A DNA stretch of 64,000 bases from positions 94,067,256 to 94,131,255 of the forward strand of contig OX235271.1 of the NCBI GenBank assembly GCA_944472155.2. The letters run 5' to 3'. The DNA is from Trichobilharzia szidati (taxonomy: Eukaryota; Platyhelminthes; Trematoda; Strigeidida; Schistosomatidae). The translations under genes and the position numbers were made by a program. How positions within the stretch are numbered: the first letter of the stretch is position 1; every line of letters starts with the position of its first letter. The notes below the pieces were generated by a model. That model saw only the letters and a program-made list of their open reading frames with translations, had not been told where the DNA came from and ran no database searches. Positions 1 through 10,984 of this stretch are shown here, piece after piece.

Positions 1-520
1 CTCATGTGACCACGCCTTCATAACTCTACCAGGTAAGTTCTATTCTCTGCCTTCATGTAACAGGGCAGGGGGGGGGCTGTGTTCCTCACAATAGTGAAAG
101 GATGAATGAGAACGTCTGAAGCTTACAACTAGACTGATGGGCATACCGGTTTTTAAACAGGAGAGCTGGAAAATACCTGATTCCAAAACCTATGGTATAC
201 ATGGCCTCCAGAATGCCAAAGGATCAAATAGCATATGAACCCGTTTTAGTCACTGGCAATTATGCGAAAGCAGCCCCTGACTATGCTCCAATGCTTCCTG
301 GATCAGACTTCAGGTCAAAGGCTTGGCGGGGGGTAGCCCTTTTTGACAACCAAATGCCTCGGTCTGGGCGTTCGGGCAGTATCGCAGCCCTCGCACAAAC
401 TATGAGATCTCGTGTGGTGCATCTCTTGACGCCCATAATGCCCAGAATTTTTGTTTCGTTAATAATAGCCATTAGTGTACGTGAGTTTTAAATGAAACCA
501 GTATCTTTTGTAGGCCATAA
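1..520. repeat. Unclassified repeat-like, GC-richer segment
   Basis: Higher GC than the surrounding intron, a G run near 68-76, and a 99-codon open frame on the plus strand (192-491) with no motif I recognise. The phrase around GATTCCAAACC and the general composition recall the 3' non-LTR segment at 57.5-58.0 kb, so this may be an untranslated end of a retroelement. The frame is probably chance. Confidence 0.35.
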
Positions 521-1089
521 CAAGATGATTTCATTTCCGCAATTAGCAGAGAAAAAGAGTATCGGGTGTTCATAGTAAATTCTAAGGAATACAAAAAAAA
601 TAAATAAATAAATAAACACAATTTACACTTTAACTTCAAAACGAATGGTTTAAAACTAGTTATGTGAAATGTGCAAAATGATATAAATAAAGATTTTTTT
701 TAAAAATCAACCAAAGAATTTTTGAATATATAGTTTTAAAACGAATATTTATTCACTCTTCACTACTCAGTGTACTTTTTGATTTTATGCAAAGTTGTAC
801 GTGTTGTTGTTTTCAAGTAGGTTATTTTTTTTTTGAAAGAACTATTCACCATTGAATAATTTAATAAAGGAGACTTATCAACTTAAAAATTTTGCATAAA
901 AGTTCATCGATTCAAATATTCATTTTGTTTACTGAAGATGTATATCACAGAGTGAAACAGTAATATATCGAACAGAATTTACTATTCATAAGTATATATA
1001 TCAGTTGTAACTGCAGCAATTCATGACACAATTTGCAGTTCTCCTTCTTCTTCATTCCCATTTGTTGTAAGGGTAGTGGAATTTTTGAC
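521..1089. other. AT-rich intron, nothing recognised
   Basis: Short A and T runs only; no repeat head, frame or splice pair that I can support. Confidence 0.5.
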
Positions 1090-1700
1090 ATATATCAAAA
1101 TTCTGATGGTGACTATGCTTGCTAAATAGGCAGCAGACAACACGGTAGGGGGACTTATTATGGGTTGAAATACGCTCGATGAAATGAATGAGAACAGAGA
1201 ACTCTTGACAGACTTCTGCTCCTTCAATGATTCGGTAATTGGAACCAACGTGTACAAGAACAAGGATATACACACACTGATGTCAGTTTCATGAGATAGA
1301 CACACCCAAAATCTGATTGACTTCATACCAATCTCAAGAAAGCAAAGATACAAATTCAGATCACTATTTAGTACGGCGAGCCTTCAAGATTAGTTTGAAA
1401 GCCTTCAAAGAAGCTGGAGGTAGAATACAACTCAAGTTCAACACTCAAAAACTAAGAGATGAAACTACAAAGTACACCTATACTGCAGTCATCATGGAGA
1501 ATTCTGAGGGTGAAGAAAAACACCGGAGCTGTCTGACAGTGTTATGAAAGTAAGCCTCCGTAGACATCTTATTAAGGGAGAATAGGCTAAACAAGGAACG
1601 GCTCTCTACAGACAAATTGTAGATGACAGAGGAGAGATGGTTAGTGAATCAGCAGATGCAGGAAGAAGCTGAGTGTAATCTACAGAGCACTGAAAAAAGG
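1090..1700 (+). mobile_element. Non-LTR retrotransposon endonuclease fragment (decayed)
   Basis: Plus-strand conceptual translation shows the end of an EEP-type (APE-like) endonuclease: MNENRELLTDFCSFNDSVIG, then HTQNLIDFIPISRK and SDHYLVRRAFKISLKAF, split by stops and frame changes. The NENGELL-DFC--N-LVIG, N-IDHI-I and SDH-LV motifs are typical of non-LTR ORF2. Probably belongs to the second non-LTR family of the window (see 29.1 kb). The 110-codon antisense frame over it is a shadow. Confidence 0.7.
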
Positions 1701-2265
1701 AGAGCATTCATCCTTTACACATCCATTAATTGAAGTTGTCACTCTTCGGGAAAGCACAAATAAAATTACAGAAAAAAATGTAATAAAACTACAATGGACA
1801 TATAACAAGAAAAATAGATGAAACTGAATGAACATTTATGAAATCTGGAAGATGAATTGTAGTGAATACACCAATTGGAGCCATGTAACCAACATTCTCG
1901 CATTCTGAAGAGTCAAGTTAGGCAATCTACACTCCCCCCTAGGTAGCTCAAACCTATAGTTAGAAAATTCAAATATTAGTGTGGCGTGTTTTGATCTCAC
2001 CACTTTTGACCGATTAGTAACTAGAATGCAATTAATGTCATATTGGACAGTTTCAGGTGGTGAACGAACACTACTCATCAAGTTTGCAAAATGATTACCA
2101 AGCTATACACTACATGTGAAATTGTAAGTATCCCCTTTACTTGATTATGTTTTCCGAGTTCGAGCTACTTTTGTGACAGAGATTTACAGATTCTCTAATG
2201 TACTACCATCTCTATGCAGCAATAAGCAAACTGATGCAAATTCATAACAAAATCTCGGGTAAACT
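1701..2265. other. Intron, nothing recognised
   Basis: Mixed AT-rich sequence, possibly the decayed continuation of the endonuclease fragment up to about 1780. No frame or repeat I can name. Confidence 0.45.
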
Positions 2266-2269
2266 ATCA

Positions 2270-2790
2270 AAGCTGGCTGGCTAGCTGGATTCAACATAGA
2301 ACTTGGCACCGAAGTGCAGCAGTTCGAGTTGCCACGTTCCAAATAGAACACAAAGGTAGACAAGAAGATGAGTGAAGAGAATCAATAGAGTTTTGACAAG
2401 TATAAGAGTGAAACAGAATGAGTAATGGTAGAAAGGAATATGAAAGATTACAGAGACTGAATACATCTGCGTAAGCCATTGACAACGATTTCGAGCCATG
2501 TCACCTATTGTCTCCAACCATTGATTCTTAGAGTCCCGAGGGCGGGTCCCAACCCGGAAGTCTGCATCTCCCTCCCCACCTGACTCAGTTTAACTGTCAG
2601 GGATTTCATGGATTGATGCCATGTTTTTGTTTGGCCACCACTTACTCTTTTCCAACCTGCTAATAATGACCGTCGTGGGAAGCGATGGCTAGGCATGCGC
2701 AGCACGTGACCTAGCCATCTCAATCTATGTAACTTTATAGCCTCTTCGATTGATTTTCCCTCTTTGCCCAACACTCTACGCCTATCAAAG
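2270..2790 (-). mobile_element. RTE/SR2-like retrotransposon, 3' end (5' truncated)
   Basis: Minus-strand ORF2 end: [30 protein letters not shown] and GGQTKTW (about 2505-2790), followed by the family 3' untranslated part and a short GCTG/GGCT repeat tail at 2270-2285. Nearly the same sequence occurs at 34.3 and 44.9 kb. RTE elements typically end in short tandem repeats rather than poly(A). Confidence 0.85.
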
Positions 2791-2959
2791 ACTGTTGAGG
2801 GGTTTCAATAATCCACTAGTACACATTTTTATTAATGAAATAACTGTAAATAGTTTGAAAAAATCCTTTTCTTTGTGACCTCATTTTATGAGGAAACGTA
2901 AGTAAAACTGAAGCATGTTTTTCCTTAAAAATAAGGAAATGGACACCTATCGCATTCAA

Positions 2960-3200
2960 TTAGCAGGAGTTATTAGATGTTTACAGTCTTCCATCATCAG
3001 TTGCCTTCGCCGGCTACATACTAAAGATGAGATGGCTGGCCAGAAAGAATAAGCAACAAGGAACTCTGGGAACGGGCCAACCAAAAACTTACCGCCCAAC
3101 AAATATGCAGAGGAAAATGGATATGGACATACGGCGAGGACACCCATTGAGTGATATCATACGTCAGGCCTTCACGGGTAGAACCTTGAGTGAAAAGCGT
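2960..3200 (+). mobile_element. Second non-LTR family, ORF2 C-terminal scrap
   Basis: Plus-strand reading in shifted frames gives WPERISNKELWERANQK then IIRQAF, matching the RWLGRKDQQ--LCERTNQEP--KQI---WRWIG--LRKP--DITRQA region of the copy at 29.7 kb. Broken by stops. Confidence 0.6.
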
Positions 3201-3319
3201 TGAGTTAAGCGTCCAACAGTAACAAATAAATCATACGAAGACTGAATGAAAGTATGTGGTCAGAGTGAAAGATGATGGTGACTAGTGGTGGAATCCAGTC
3301 ACTGGCCCCCCAAATAACA

Positions 3320-3695
3320 ACACTGAGTTGACACTAGTCACTGACTAGTGTAGTGTGTCTAGTCCTTTGTTTGGTGCAGACTGAATTCTATCAGTCAAGT
3401 TTGTAATGTGGCCAGCATTCTAGGTGGCTCGCTATCACGGTGCACTTTAAATTGTTGATACCAGATGGTTGGAGGCAATCAGTAGGAATCCTTGGACCTA
3501 GTTTTTATGCTAGTTGGCACTCATCAGCAGGGCATATCTGCCGATTGCTTCCAACCATCTAATATCCATAATTCAAAGTGCACCAGCCACCTAGAATGCT
3601 GGCCACAACATTACAAACTTGACTGATAGAATTCAGTCAGCACCAAACAATGGACTAGACACACTACACTAGTCAATGACTAGTGTCAAATCAAA
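3320..3695. repeat. Family C inverted dimer (large palindrome)
   Basis: Left arm about 3330-3480 and right arm about 3545-3690 are near reverse complements, both carrying ACACTAGTCA, GACTAGTGTAGTGTGTCTAG, the TGAATTCTATCAGTCAAGTT block and ATTCTAGGTGGCT. The central 65 bp hold a hammerhead-like motif (3488-3534). The same unit recurs singly at 22.2 and 47.2 kb. Confidence 0.85.
3488..3534 (-). ncRNA. Hammerhead-like ribozyme, family C, decayed
   Basis: Minus strand: CTGATGA core (3521-3527 as TCATCAG), helix II start GTGC, then AAAA where GAAA is expected, then ACTAGGTC with C17 and CAAGG. Helix I is only partly kept (CCCTG against CAAGG). Comparison with 3828-3873, 22321-22365 and 47304-47349 gives one ancestral design. 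Confidence 0.55.
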
Positions 3696-3905
3696 GCATC
3701 CAATACAGTCCTACAGGAGGTCAACCGGGAGCCCAAACAGCTCAGTAGTAACATCTCTGACTGCACCACTGGGTGGCGCAGGTTCCAATCTCAAGATGAA
3801 CATGAGTTCCTTCAAGACTGCATATACGCCTTGCTGACGAGTGCCCAGAAGCATGAAATCTGAGTTCAATTGTCGCCGCCGATTGCCTCCAACTACTTAC
3901 TATCA
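3696..3905 (+). repeat. Family C SINE-like element with tRNA-like head
   Basis: Plus strand: GAGCCCAAACAGCTCAGTAG (A-box-like, AGCTCAGTAG) and GGTTCCAATCT (B-box-like) 40-60 bp further, then the body CTTCAAGACTGCATATACGC and a hammerhead. The same head is on the minus strand at 22400-22480. The tRNA resemblance is partial. Confidence 0.65.
3828..3873 (+). ncRNA. Hammerhead-like ribozyme, family C, core intact
   Basis: GCCTTG (helix I 5' side), CTGACGA (3834-3840), helix II GTGC with loop CCAGAA and GCAT, GAAA (3855-3858), then TCTGAGTTC with C17 at 3867. All core nucleotides are present. The helix I partner is decayed (AATTGT instead of CAAGGC), as is the palindromic helix III, so activity is doubtful. 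Confidence 0.65.
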
Positions 3906-4400
3906 ACAAATAACAACATGCTAATCCTTAAACATCGTCAAAACATCCGTACTGGGAGCCAACAGGTCAACAGGGACTGATTATTTCGGGCCAATATTAT
4001 CCAATCAACGGGAAGTACAAAATCAAAATTTAACAAAGGCATATCAGGTGTCAATGTATGTTTTTGTGAAATCCAATACAATCACATCATAAATTTAGTC
4101 TTTTCGCATTCAAAAATGCAATAATCCACGGGATGTTGACAAGATACCTATATCATATGACAGTGAAATCAATTTTACGTAATCAGTGTTTATAAAAATT
4201 TGTTGAAGCGGCACGCAACAAATGATTTGGTACGCTTTGATTATAAACATAACAACACCAATGTATCAACAATCTTTACTTTTATAGAAACTTGTTACTA
4301 AATTAAGGGAGATAGTCACGTTAGCTATGGAAACTATCGAAAATCGAAGAAAAAATTAAACACATGCAGAAAGTGTTTTTGTGTAGAGTTATATCAACTT
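3906..4400. other. Intron, nothing recognised
   Basis: AT-rich; no gene, splice pair or known repeat that I can support. Confidence 0.5.
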
Positions 4401-4404
4401 ATTA

Positions 4405-4815
4405 AATTGTTATTTCATTATGAGCTGACATTGGTTAGAGAGGCAACACTTGAGTATCAATGAGATGCTCACTGGCGACCAGTAGGGTGCAGCAGGTCGG
4501 TTGTGAGAAGAAATACTTGCTGAAGACATTGGCTAGTGGTTGCACTATGTGGTGAATTGGCAGAAGTTAGAATTCATGGACTGGCTATTGGATCGAGTCT
4601 CAGTGGCTTAATGCTCTACGAGCTCGCCTTGTAACCAGAAGGTCCTGGGTCCGAACCCCACAGTGTGGGTGCGTACTGCTGAAGAGCCCCAAAGTAAGAC
4701 AGAGGAAACAGCTGTCCAGTACTCCCAGGTTTTCCAATGGTTCTTTAACCAATGTCAGCTCATGATGAAATCCTGTAACCAATCAAATCCCTACAAACCA
4801 ACACTTAAATAATTA
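4405..4815 (+). repeat. Family A SINE with preceding inverted tail fragment
   Basis: 4405-4450 is the inverted tail unit (ATGAGCTGACATTGGTTAGAG on plus); it is followed by a full plus copy: GTGGTGAATTGGCAGAAGTT, A-box-like CTCAGTGGCTTAATGCTC, GAAGGTCCTGGGTCCGAACC (B box), hammerhead, then GTCAGCTCATGATGAAATCC and an (ATT)n tail near 4810. Looks like an inverted dimer whose left copy was mostly lost. Confidence 0.82.
4673..4722 (+). ncRNA. Hammerhead ribozyme, family A, core kept but helix II broken
   Basis: Helix I GTACTG (4673-4678) against CAGTAC (4717-4722), a perfect 6 bp; CTGAAGA (4679-4685), GAAA (4705-4708), palindromic helix III ACAGCTGT, C17 at 4716. Helix II, normally GTCC-loop-GGAC in this family, is scrambled here. 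The only copy in the window with the full CTGAAGA core in this family. Confidence 0.7.
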
Positions 4816-5260
4816 TTATTATTATTATTAATTAAAAATGACTATTTGCATTTTAATTCCAGACTAATCACTCTACAGATGGATGCCTAAACCTCTGTGT
4901 GAGATATATCATACTGGAAAATGTAATTAAATTGTTTACAACCTGTAAGTATTGTGAAAAAAAACGGTGGAATTTCTCATTGTTAAACCTTCATTTTTTT
5001 TTCGATTCAACGTTTTTCTACCACTACGCTACACAAAACATGAAGCCAACATAAAAAAAAATGTTGTTTTTTTTTAAGAAGGAACAGTTTTGAATCCAAT
5101 TCTCCATAGTTATTATTACTGAAGGTATCACAACAGTCTTCATTTTGATTCAAATTAGAATCAAGCATACTTGATCGATATATTTACGTGTATATATATA
5201 TACCACGCATGCAATGTGTGATGTCAAATCGCTGTAAGCCTACTTATCATTCTATAAGAA
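4816..5260. other. Intron with TA microsatellite
   Basis: AT-rich, poly-A/T runs, and a short (TA)n near 5190-5202. Nothing else recognised. Confidence 0.5.
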
Positions 5261-5261
5261 T

Positions 5262-6855
5262 AAATTATAATTTATCAACTAAATGAATTCTCGTGTGTCT
5301 CATTGCTCCATTATGGATAAGATTTTTATCTCGATAAATCACACAGTGTTGTACAGTAATATTAACTGATGACGTCTCGAGCACAAACTATTACTGCTCA
5401 TAATCATATCAAGTTACTCACACAACTTTTTTCCTTCATTTATATACAAGTGTGGAATCGATTAAAATAAATAAATGTGGAATAAAATTCAATATGGGAT
5501 AATGTACATTCAGAAATAATAATACGAGTGTCATTGATCAGTTACAATTAGATGGGAAATAAAACGAGTGTTTTTATAGTCATAATAAGTTAGTTCTTAG
5601 AATGCTGTCATGTGTTTGAATTGAAATAGAATATTAAGATTATTTATTGTCCTCTTCTGATTTGACTGGCTGGTGGTAATAATATCTTCCATATTTCTGG
5701 TATCTGCATTGAGTCATGTCTGTTGCATGTGTTGGGTGTAGACTCAATCAACAAGGATTCCGTAATCAACCTCTCTCTCCACCTACCTATGTTACTCTTT
5801 AGAATTTTAACCCTATCCCACTCTATTGTGTGGTTGTTTGTTAATGCGTGAAGTGCAATTGCTGAGCTTTTTTCTAAATTACTTATCTTTTCAGGGTCAA
5901 CCATTCTTACCTTATTCTTATGTTCTTATAATCTGACTACCCCCGATCTGCTAATTTGACCTAAGTAGTTGAACTCACTCGCAGTCATTGCAGGGTATTT
6001 TGTCTAATTGGCTCAAATGGGTCCTTTAATCTACAGAGCTTGTCCCTGAGTGAGTTTGTAGGTTTGAATGCCACCCTAATTCCTGCTTTATTTAGAATCC
6101 TACGTAGTTCCTCAGATGTCCCCTCCTTATATGGTATTACAGTGGGTGACTTATATTCTCCCTTATTTATGTTATCACTACTAATCCCACAATTATTTTT
6201 ATTTTGTTTTTGGCGTTTACTGATCTTCTTAATGAATTTTATAGGATAGTTATTCAACACCAACGCTTCTTCTATCTCTTTTATTTCGTCATTTAGGTCT
6301 TTTTTGTGCTACTTAGTGCTATGGCTCAGTTTGTTAGACACTTAACTAAACCTGCGTTAACAGTTAAAGGATGAGACGAATTGAAATCTAAATATCTATT
6401 AGAATGCGTTGGTTTTCTATAAACACCAGTGTGAAGTTTACCTTCTTCTATTCGTTTTATTTTACAATCTAACATAGTTAATTCTCCTTGTTCATCTTCC
6501 GATTCAAATGTGAATTTTATTCCCTCTACTAGTGAGTTTATATGTGTCAAGAAGCTAGAGATATGTTCTGTTTTTAACACTATCTCATTGATATAAGTAT
6601 AAAACTTGGGCACTGTGGTAGGATAATAAAGAATCTCAAAATTCTATTTCAATTCAAGCACATCACAACATTCTAACAAGTTACTTATTATGACTAAAAA
6701 AAACACTCGTCTTATTTCCCATCTGATTGTAATTGATCAATAACACTCATATTATTATTTCTAAATGTACATTATCCCATATTGATTTTTATTCAAATAC
6801 CTAGTCAAAATAAAATCTTATCCATAATGGAGTTTCATGTGTCTCATATTTAAAC
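5262..6855 (-). mobile_element. Penelope-like element (family D), 3' half, bounded by inverted flanks
   Basis: Minus-strand pieces in order: KFYTYINEIVLKTEHIS--MLDCKIKRIEEG--TGVYRKPTHSNRYLDFNSSHP (6613-6326, RT C-terminus and thumb), a linker FKPTNSLRDKLCRLKDP (6263-5985), then MVDPEKISNLEKSSAIALHA--WDRVKIL (5904-5644, after a decayed GIY-YIG). Frame breaks separate them. The coding part is flanked by inverted repeats: about 5491-5646 against 6618-6783, and outer blocks 5285-5335 against 6808-6853. PLEs encode a telomerase-related RT plus a GIY-YIG nuclease. Confidence 0.85.
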
Positions 6856-6859
6856 ACCT

Positions 6860-7443
6860 AGTGTATCACAGCTGATTACAGTGTCTTATTTTCTACAGAT
6901 GAGATAGGCAGAGTAAAGTTTGAAGCTTTGACCGATTGGTTTACAGGCGAATGTGGCTAAACTACCAGCACCTATCACAACTGACTTATTTTTTTTTAAA
7001 TTTCTTGCGTTTCAAGTGAAATAGGCGGTGGAGGCTTCAAGCTGTGGTGTTGTTTTTTTACAGCATGGCGTTTCTAGCGTCACATCCAACCTTTCTTCTT
7101 TTCCAGGGTTACTTATGACTGACTGGTAAACTAGGCGAGGGTTTCAGGAGTGCATCAGACACAAGGAGTCAAATCCATACCTCCCACTTGGTTGACTAAC
7201 ATTCTACCAAAAACCACTGACTCACATTTAGTGGAATAAATATGAGAAATAACAGAGGGGAAAAAGGATGAGAGCACTTTGATTATAATGAAATAAATGC
7301 TTTAAAAAAATAGAATCCCTACTTCTGATTGACTTTTGAACTAATTTTTAAATGTGTTTATCTGTAAAAATAGTTGTATATAATGTAATTTTCAACTGAG
7401 CAATTAATTAAACGATGAATAAAAAGAAAGGAAAGCAACTTAC
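6860..7443. other. Intron with a decayed family B SINE scrap
   Basis: Between about 7020 and 7170 the order GGCTTCAAGC, TTTTACAGCATGG, CCAACCTTTCTTC and ACTAGGCGAGG matches a minus-strand family B SINE, heavily mutated. The rest is AT-rich without features. Confidence 0.5.
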
Positions 7444-7549
7444 TTTCATAATCACATAGAAAAATGTGTACATCAATAAATTGATCATAAAAATCGATAG
7501 TAAAAAGGTAGAAAAGTCCCTTGGCCGTCGAACTATACCATAACCGGCT
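7444..7549 (-). CDS. sid-1: SID-1-like exon: helix 9
   Basis: A 106-nt exon: acceptor TTTTGTTTTAG, donor GTAAGT. After the completing A it reads AGYGIVRRPRDFSTFLLSIF, MINLLMYTFF and YVIMK. The YG---RP-DF segment followed by a long helix ending FY-IMK is typical of SIDT proteins. Phase 2 in, phase 0 out. The remaining C-terminal part (last two helices and the conserved His-containing motif) was not found in 1-7443 and probably lies left of the window. Confidence 0.93.
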
Positions 7550-8525
7550 CTAAAACAAAAATGAAGCGATAGGGAAAAACATTACAAAATAATTTGAAAA
7601 AAAGAACAGAATTAAGATAAATATAAACCGTAGCGGAAGTATAAACATTAGTAATAAACATATTAAAACTATTAAGGTTAGATAGGACAGAAGCATCATC
7701 TTGTCAAGCACTTCTCAGTTATACACACAACGCTATGACTATCTACATTGGTATATTGTACTGAAAGCAAGCTTCCATCATTTACTGAAGTACAGACCTG
7801 CCATATCGGCAATCGATCCAATCAATAACTGCCAACTTTATCAATGTGTAGACAACGTGACTGGTATCATACTAATATTACTAGTTCTCAGTTAGAATGG
7901 CGGTCCTTAGCACAATCTCAACCAAGAATAAATACGGAATATAGAAAAAGATGATGCACACCGCTTTCTGAGTTTATGACAAGAGCAGTGGAAGTTCCGC
8001 AAAAGCTAATTGATTAGAAATCAATGTAACGCCCGACAACACCTTTGGCTGGAGAAAGCGAAGAAAAAGACTCATCATCGCCAAGTTATATTCACCAACA
8101 GATTAAGCATAGCTAACAGGCAGGTTGTATAACGACTACTGTTGATGAAGTGATTATCAGAAAAGTATGTGGGTTATAACTTTTCCGAAAATAGACAGCC
8201 GGAATTTTATGTACAGAACACTTCGAGGCACAGCCAAGATCATATACAGTTATACTATGGTTACTCACCGTCAGATCTTAGTTTGGACAGCATAAGTATG
8301 TTGATTCTCCAAACTCTGAAAGGAATTGTCAGAGGTAAGACGAGGTATTGCGACACTAGAAGTCTTAAAGGATTTTGGTGAGAAACCAGTGAACACACTG
8401 AGATACTAGTTAGCGTACCGTATTGGAAGAGGACTACAGTTAGCTGATCATTGGAGTTTATAAGAATGAAGAGGAATGCTCGTTATTATTCGCATGATTT
8501 CCAAGTGGAACATAAAAATTCAGCA
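7550..8525. other. Intron, no recognised content
   Basis: Open frames of 64-70 codons (7701-7895, 8169-8381) have no motif I know. Composition is less AT-rich around 7980-8060, which hints at retroelement debris, but I cannot name a family. Confidence 0.4.
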
Positions 8526-8529
8526 ACAC

Positions 8530-8830
8530 ATCTTTCTGTTCTCCACAGTTTTTAGCTGGCTCCATAATCACCTGTCAACTTTTGCTTCCTAATCACAGGA
8601 TCTCTTCCATGGCACTATTGGACCCACGCCTCCCATTTGGCCTACAATCGACGTCCCTGGAGTGTGATGGCACTCAACGGTTTTCATTGCGTGTGTCAGA
8701 TTTGTCTTCATTTACTTCGGTATATTTAATGCTCAATGTACCCTTGATTGGCCCGTTCCTAGTTTCTTATTGCTTATGCTCTCTGGTCAGTTATCTGATC
8801 TTCAGTATCTAGATAAAAGGATTTGTTCAT
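8530..8830 (-). mobile_element. Second non-LTR family, decayed ORF2 end
   Basis: Plus-strand text TTTTTAGCTGGCTCCATAAT and GGCACTATTGGACCCACGCC parallels the minus copies at 16.1, 23.5 and 30.3 kb (CAGCTGGCTCC, TGTCACC-TTGGACG). Too mutated for a frame. Confidence 0.45.
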
Positions 8831-8926
8831 GAAAGTTTGAATTTACGTGTTGCAAATGTTTTTCGTGACACGCACGCTAAGTCTCTGAACCATACAGAAG
8901 GACTCACTTACTTAACTTTAGTCGGT

Positions 8927-9130
8927 GGCATATCGGTTAGGACGCTCGCCGACCACGCACATGGTCCGGGATTCCATCTCCGGCCACAGACGCACTCCTT
9001 TACCTCGCTAAGCCAGAACTAAAGCTGGTGCAGAGAAAAGGTTGGGCATGAGGCTAGCAACCCATCCTGTAAAATAAACACTACTACAGAAACTTCAAGC
9101 CACTAGCTTGAAGCCCTAAAACTCAGTGTG
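8927..9130 (+). repeat. Family B SINE (tRNA-headed)
   Basis: Plus copy: GTCGGTGGCATATCGGTTAG head, GGTCCGGGATTCCATCTCC (decayed B box), ACGCACTCCTTTACCTCGC, GGTTGGGCATGAGGCTAGC and ATAAACACTACTACAGAAAC. Same order as the better copy at 19005. Confidence 0.85.
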
Positions 9131-9149
9131 GCCTGATGTGTGAAGTGTT

Positions 9150-9540
9150 GTAGATCTCTACACAGATTTCAGAGTAATGAAAGTCTGTCACATGCTTTCT
9201 TGGTCGTGACTGGCTTCGACATCCACATCCATGAGGCCCATACTTGAAAAAATGCTGCTCAGGTAGGGGAAATAGACGACGACCCGCAGAATTCTTCCAT
9301 TATTAGTAATTGGTGTTTATTGTGGTAGTTGGTTACGTATCTTCATCACTTCTGTCTTCTATATGTTCACTTGAAGTTCCATCTTCACTGTCTCTTATAA
9401 AAACTTGTTAATTTTCGCTTGTAGCCCCTCTACTTTGTGAGACAGCTAAATCAAGATATTCTCGAGGTTTTTCGTCAGCCCACCTTCTAACTCCCCACGG
9501 TTTATTGTATGATCCAGTCAACCACAACTACTATTAGTTT
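9150..9540 (-). mobile_element. Decayed non-LTR-like segment (uncertain)
   Basis: Antisense text such as CTTCATCACTTCTGTCTTCTA and repeated GTTCACTTGAAG resembles minus-oriented RT sequence of the second non-LTR family, but no frame survives. Confidence 0.3.
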
Positions 9541-9818
9541 CAATTCAAAGAATTAGCATGACGAATAAAGTAGCTAGATTGAACAGTGTATAGTCATTTC
9601 AAGGCTACAGAGAATTATTCAAGAACGGGGGCACCCAATGGGTTCCAAGTGTCAATAAAGATAAATCACACATATTTCCGCAGTTCGAAAGTTTTAAAAT
9701 CACAAATACATTCTTAAGCACGTGTTATATTTCTTAATCTGATGATGCCATTCACCTCCAACAGTGTCTGACTGTGAAGAAAGTGCTGAAGAAGTACTTT
9801 ATGTTAGTGGAGACATAC

Positions 9819-10121
9819 TGTGGTGAGACCTGGCTGCTAGCCAAAGTTGGTTTACAGTAATTGACGTCAGTGTTTATGTCCCCAATATTGGTGGTGAGAA
9901 AATGAGAACAAAGGCTTTGCGTAGGCGGATACAGTTAGCATATGGATGATCTGACACAGTCACAAGAGATGCACGGTTAACTTTCTGTGAGAAACAACCA
10001 ATCAAAAGACTGTATTTTCTACTAACAATAATCTACAATAATGTACATTAAAATCTATAAATATGTGTTGATTTTCCTTAATAAACGATCTGTTGCCTGG
10101 CCCTTGTCTTCTGTTGTTACA
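9819..10121 (+). mobile_element. Solo LTR (LTR retrotransposon), 4-bp target duplication
   Basis: Starts TGTGGTGAGACC and ends TGTTGTTACA, flanked by ATAC at 9815-9818 and 10122-10125. Contains TATAAAT near 10058 and AATAAACGATCTGTTGCCTG near the 3' end (promoter-like and poly(A)-signal-like, as in LTRs). A second copy of the same LTR is at 31040-31379 on the other strand. No internal region remains, so this is the product of LTR-LTR recombination. Confidence 0.82.
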
Positions 10122-10125
10122 ATAC

Positions 10126-10690
10126 TACTCGGTATTCGATTGAAAATATTGTTATATACACCTAGTTTTGCCTAAGACATTAAAATAACCATTTTAAGGA
10201 GTTATCGCGCAATGGTGTGAGCCCTTTAATTTCCTCTCTGTTTGGATTGCTGGACTCCTATTGGATGTTAATACTTTTAACCCATCACTGGTTTACTGTA
10301 TTTTCAAGGTCATTCTAGCTGTGTGTATACAGAGTTTCTGTTAAGCATTTTGACTGTTGTTTGAGACAGCAAAAGCTCTTTTATCGACTCACAGTCTTTC
10401 TTATGTGTCTGCATGCTGGCGATCTTATCGTTGTTGTTGACGTGCGATTAGCCAGCACATTAAGTTAGTATTCGCTCATAGTCTACTAGGTCATAATTCC
10501 GGTCATAACAAATTTAAGAACCTACAGAAAGTTATCAGATAGAAGTAATAACAATCGCCAGTGATGCCGAATGCTTTTGATCAAATATTAACCTTTTGAA
10601 ATAAAATGGTTTACTGTGGTGATTATATAATCTATTCATTGTGAAATGGAAATAAAGTTCACAAAAAGAAATAGAATTCTGTAAACTTAC
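10126..10690. other. Intron, nothing recognised
   Basis: No frame or repeat that I can name; flanks the exon at 10691. Confidence 0.5.
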
Positions 10691-10811
10691 AAGGTAAAAT
10701 TAACCAAGTTGGCAATAAGTAAAAGAAGCATACGCTCTAGGTATGTTGGACGGAAGCAACTTATTCCGTCGGTACGAATTAGGTGATAGATACGTCTTGG
10801 TAGGCAAAGAT
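10691..10811 (-). CDS. sid-1: SID-1-like exon: RIYHLIRTD loop and helix 8
   Basis: A 121-nt exon: acceptor TTTTTGTAAAG, donor GTAAGT. With the incoming G it reads DLCLPRRIYHLIRTDGI, SCFRPTYLERM and LLLLIANLVNFT, ending in TT. In the family this is the RR-L--LYTD-I---PLYVDRM segment followed by helix 8. Phase 1 in, phase 2 out; TT plus A of the next exon gives Leu. Confidence 0.92.
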
Positions 10812-10984
10812 CTTTACAAAAATAAAACACACACAAACACATAAAGGTAGCGAAAAGTATGATTAAAAAACACTTTCGATCAGCTGATTAAATATGAAAG
10901 AAAATATAATGGATTGGATAAAACACTATAGTTTTCATGTACGCATATTTCAGTTCAATTCTCAATCACCGTTGAATATTAGAA

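Noticed and set aside
1021..1353. 110-codon minus-strand frame as a gene
   Set aside because: Antisense shadow of a non-LTR endonuclease fragment on the plus strand.
5354..5397. CTGATGA between CAGTAAT and ATTACTG in the PLE family D arm as a hammerhead
   Set aside because: No GAAA box or cleavage-site C at workable spacing, and the copies near 52770 and 60260 do not share one either. Probably only a small stem.
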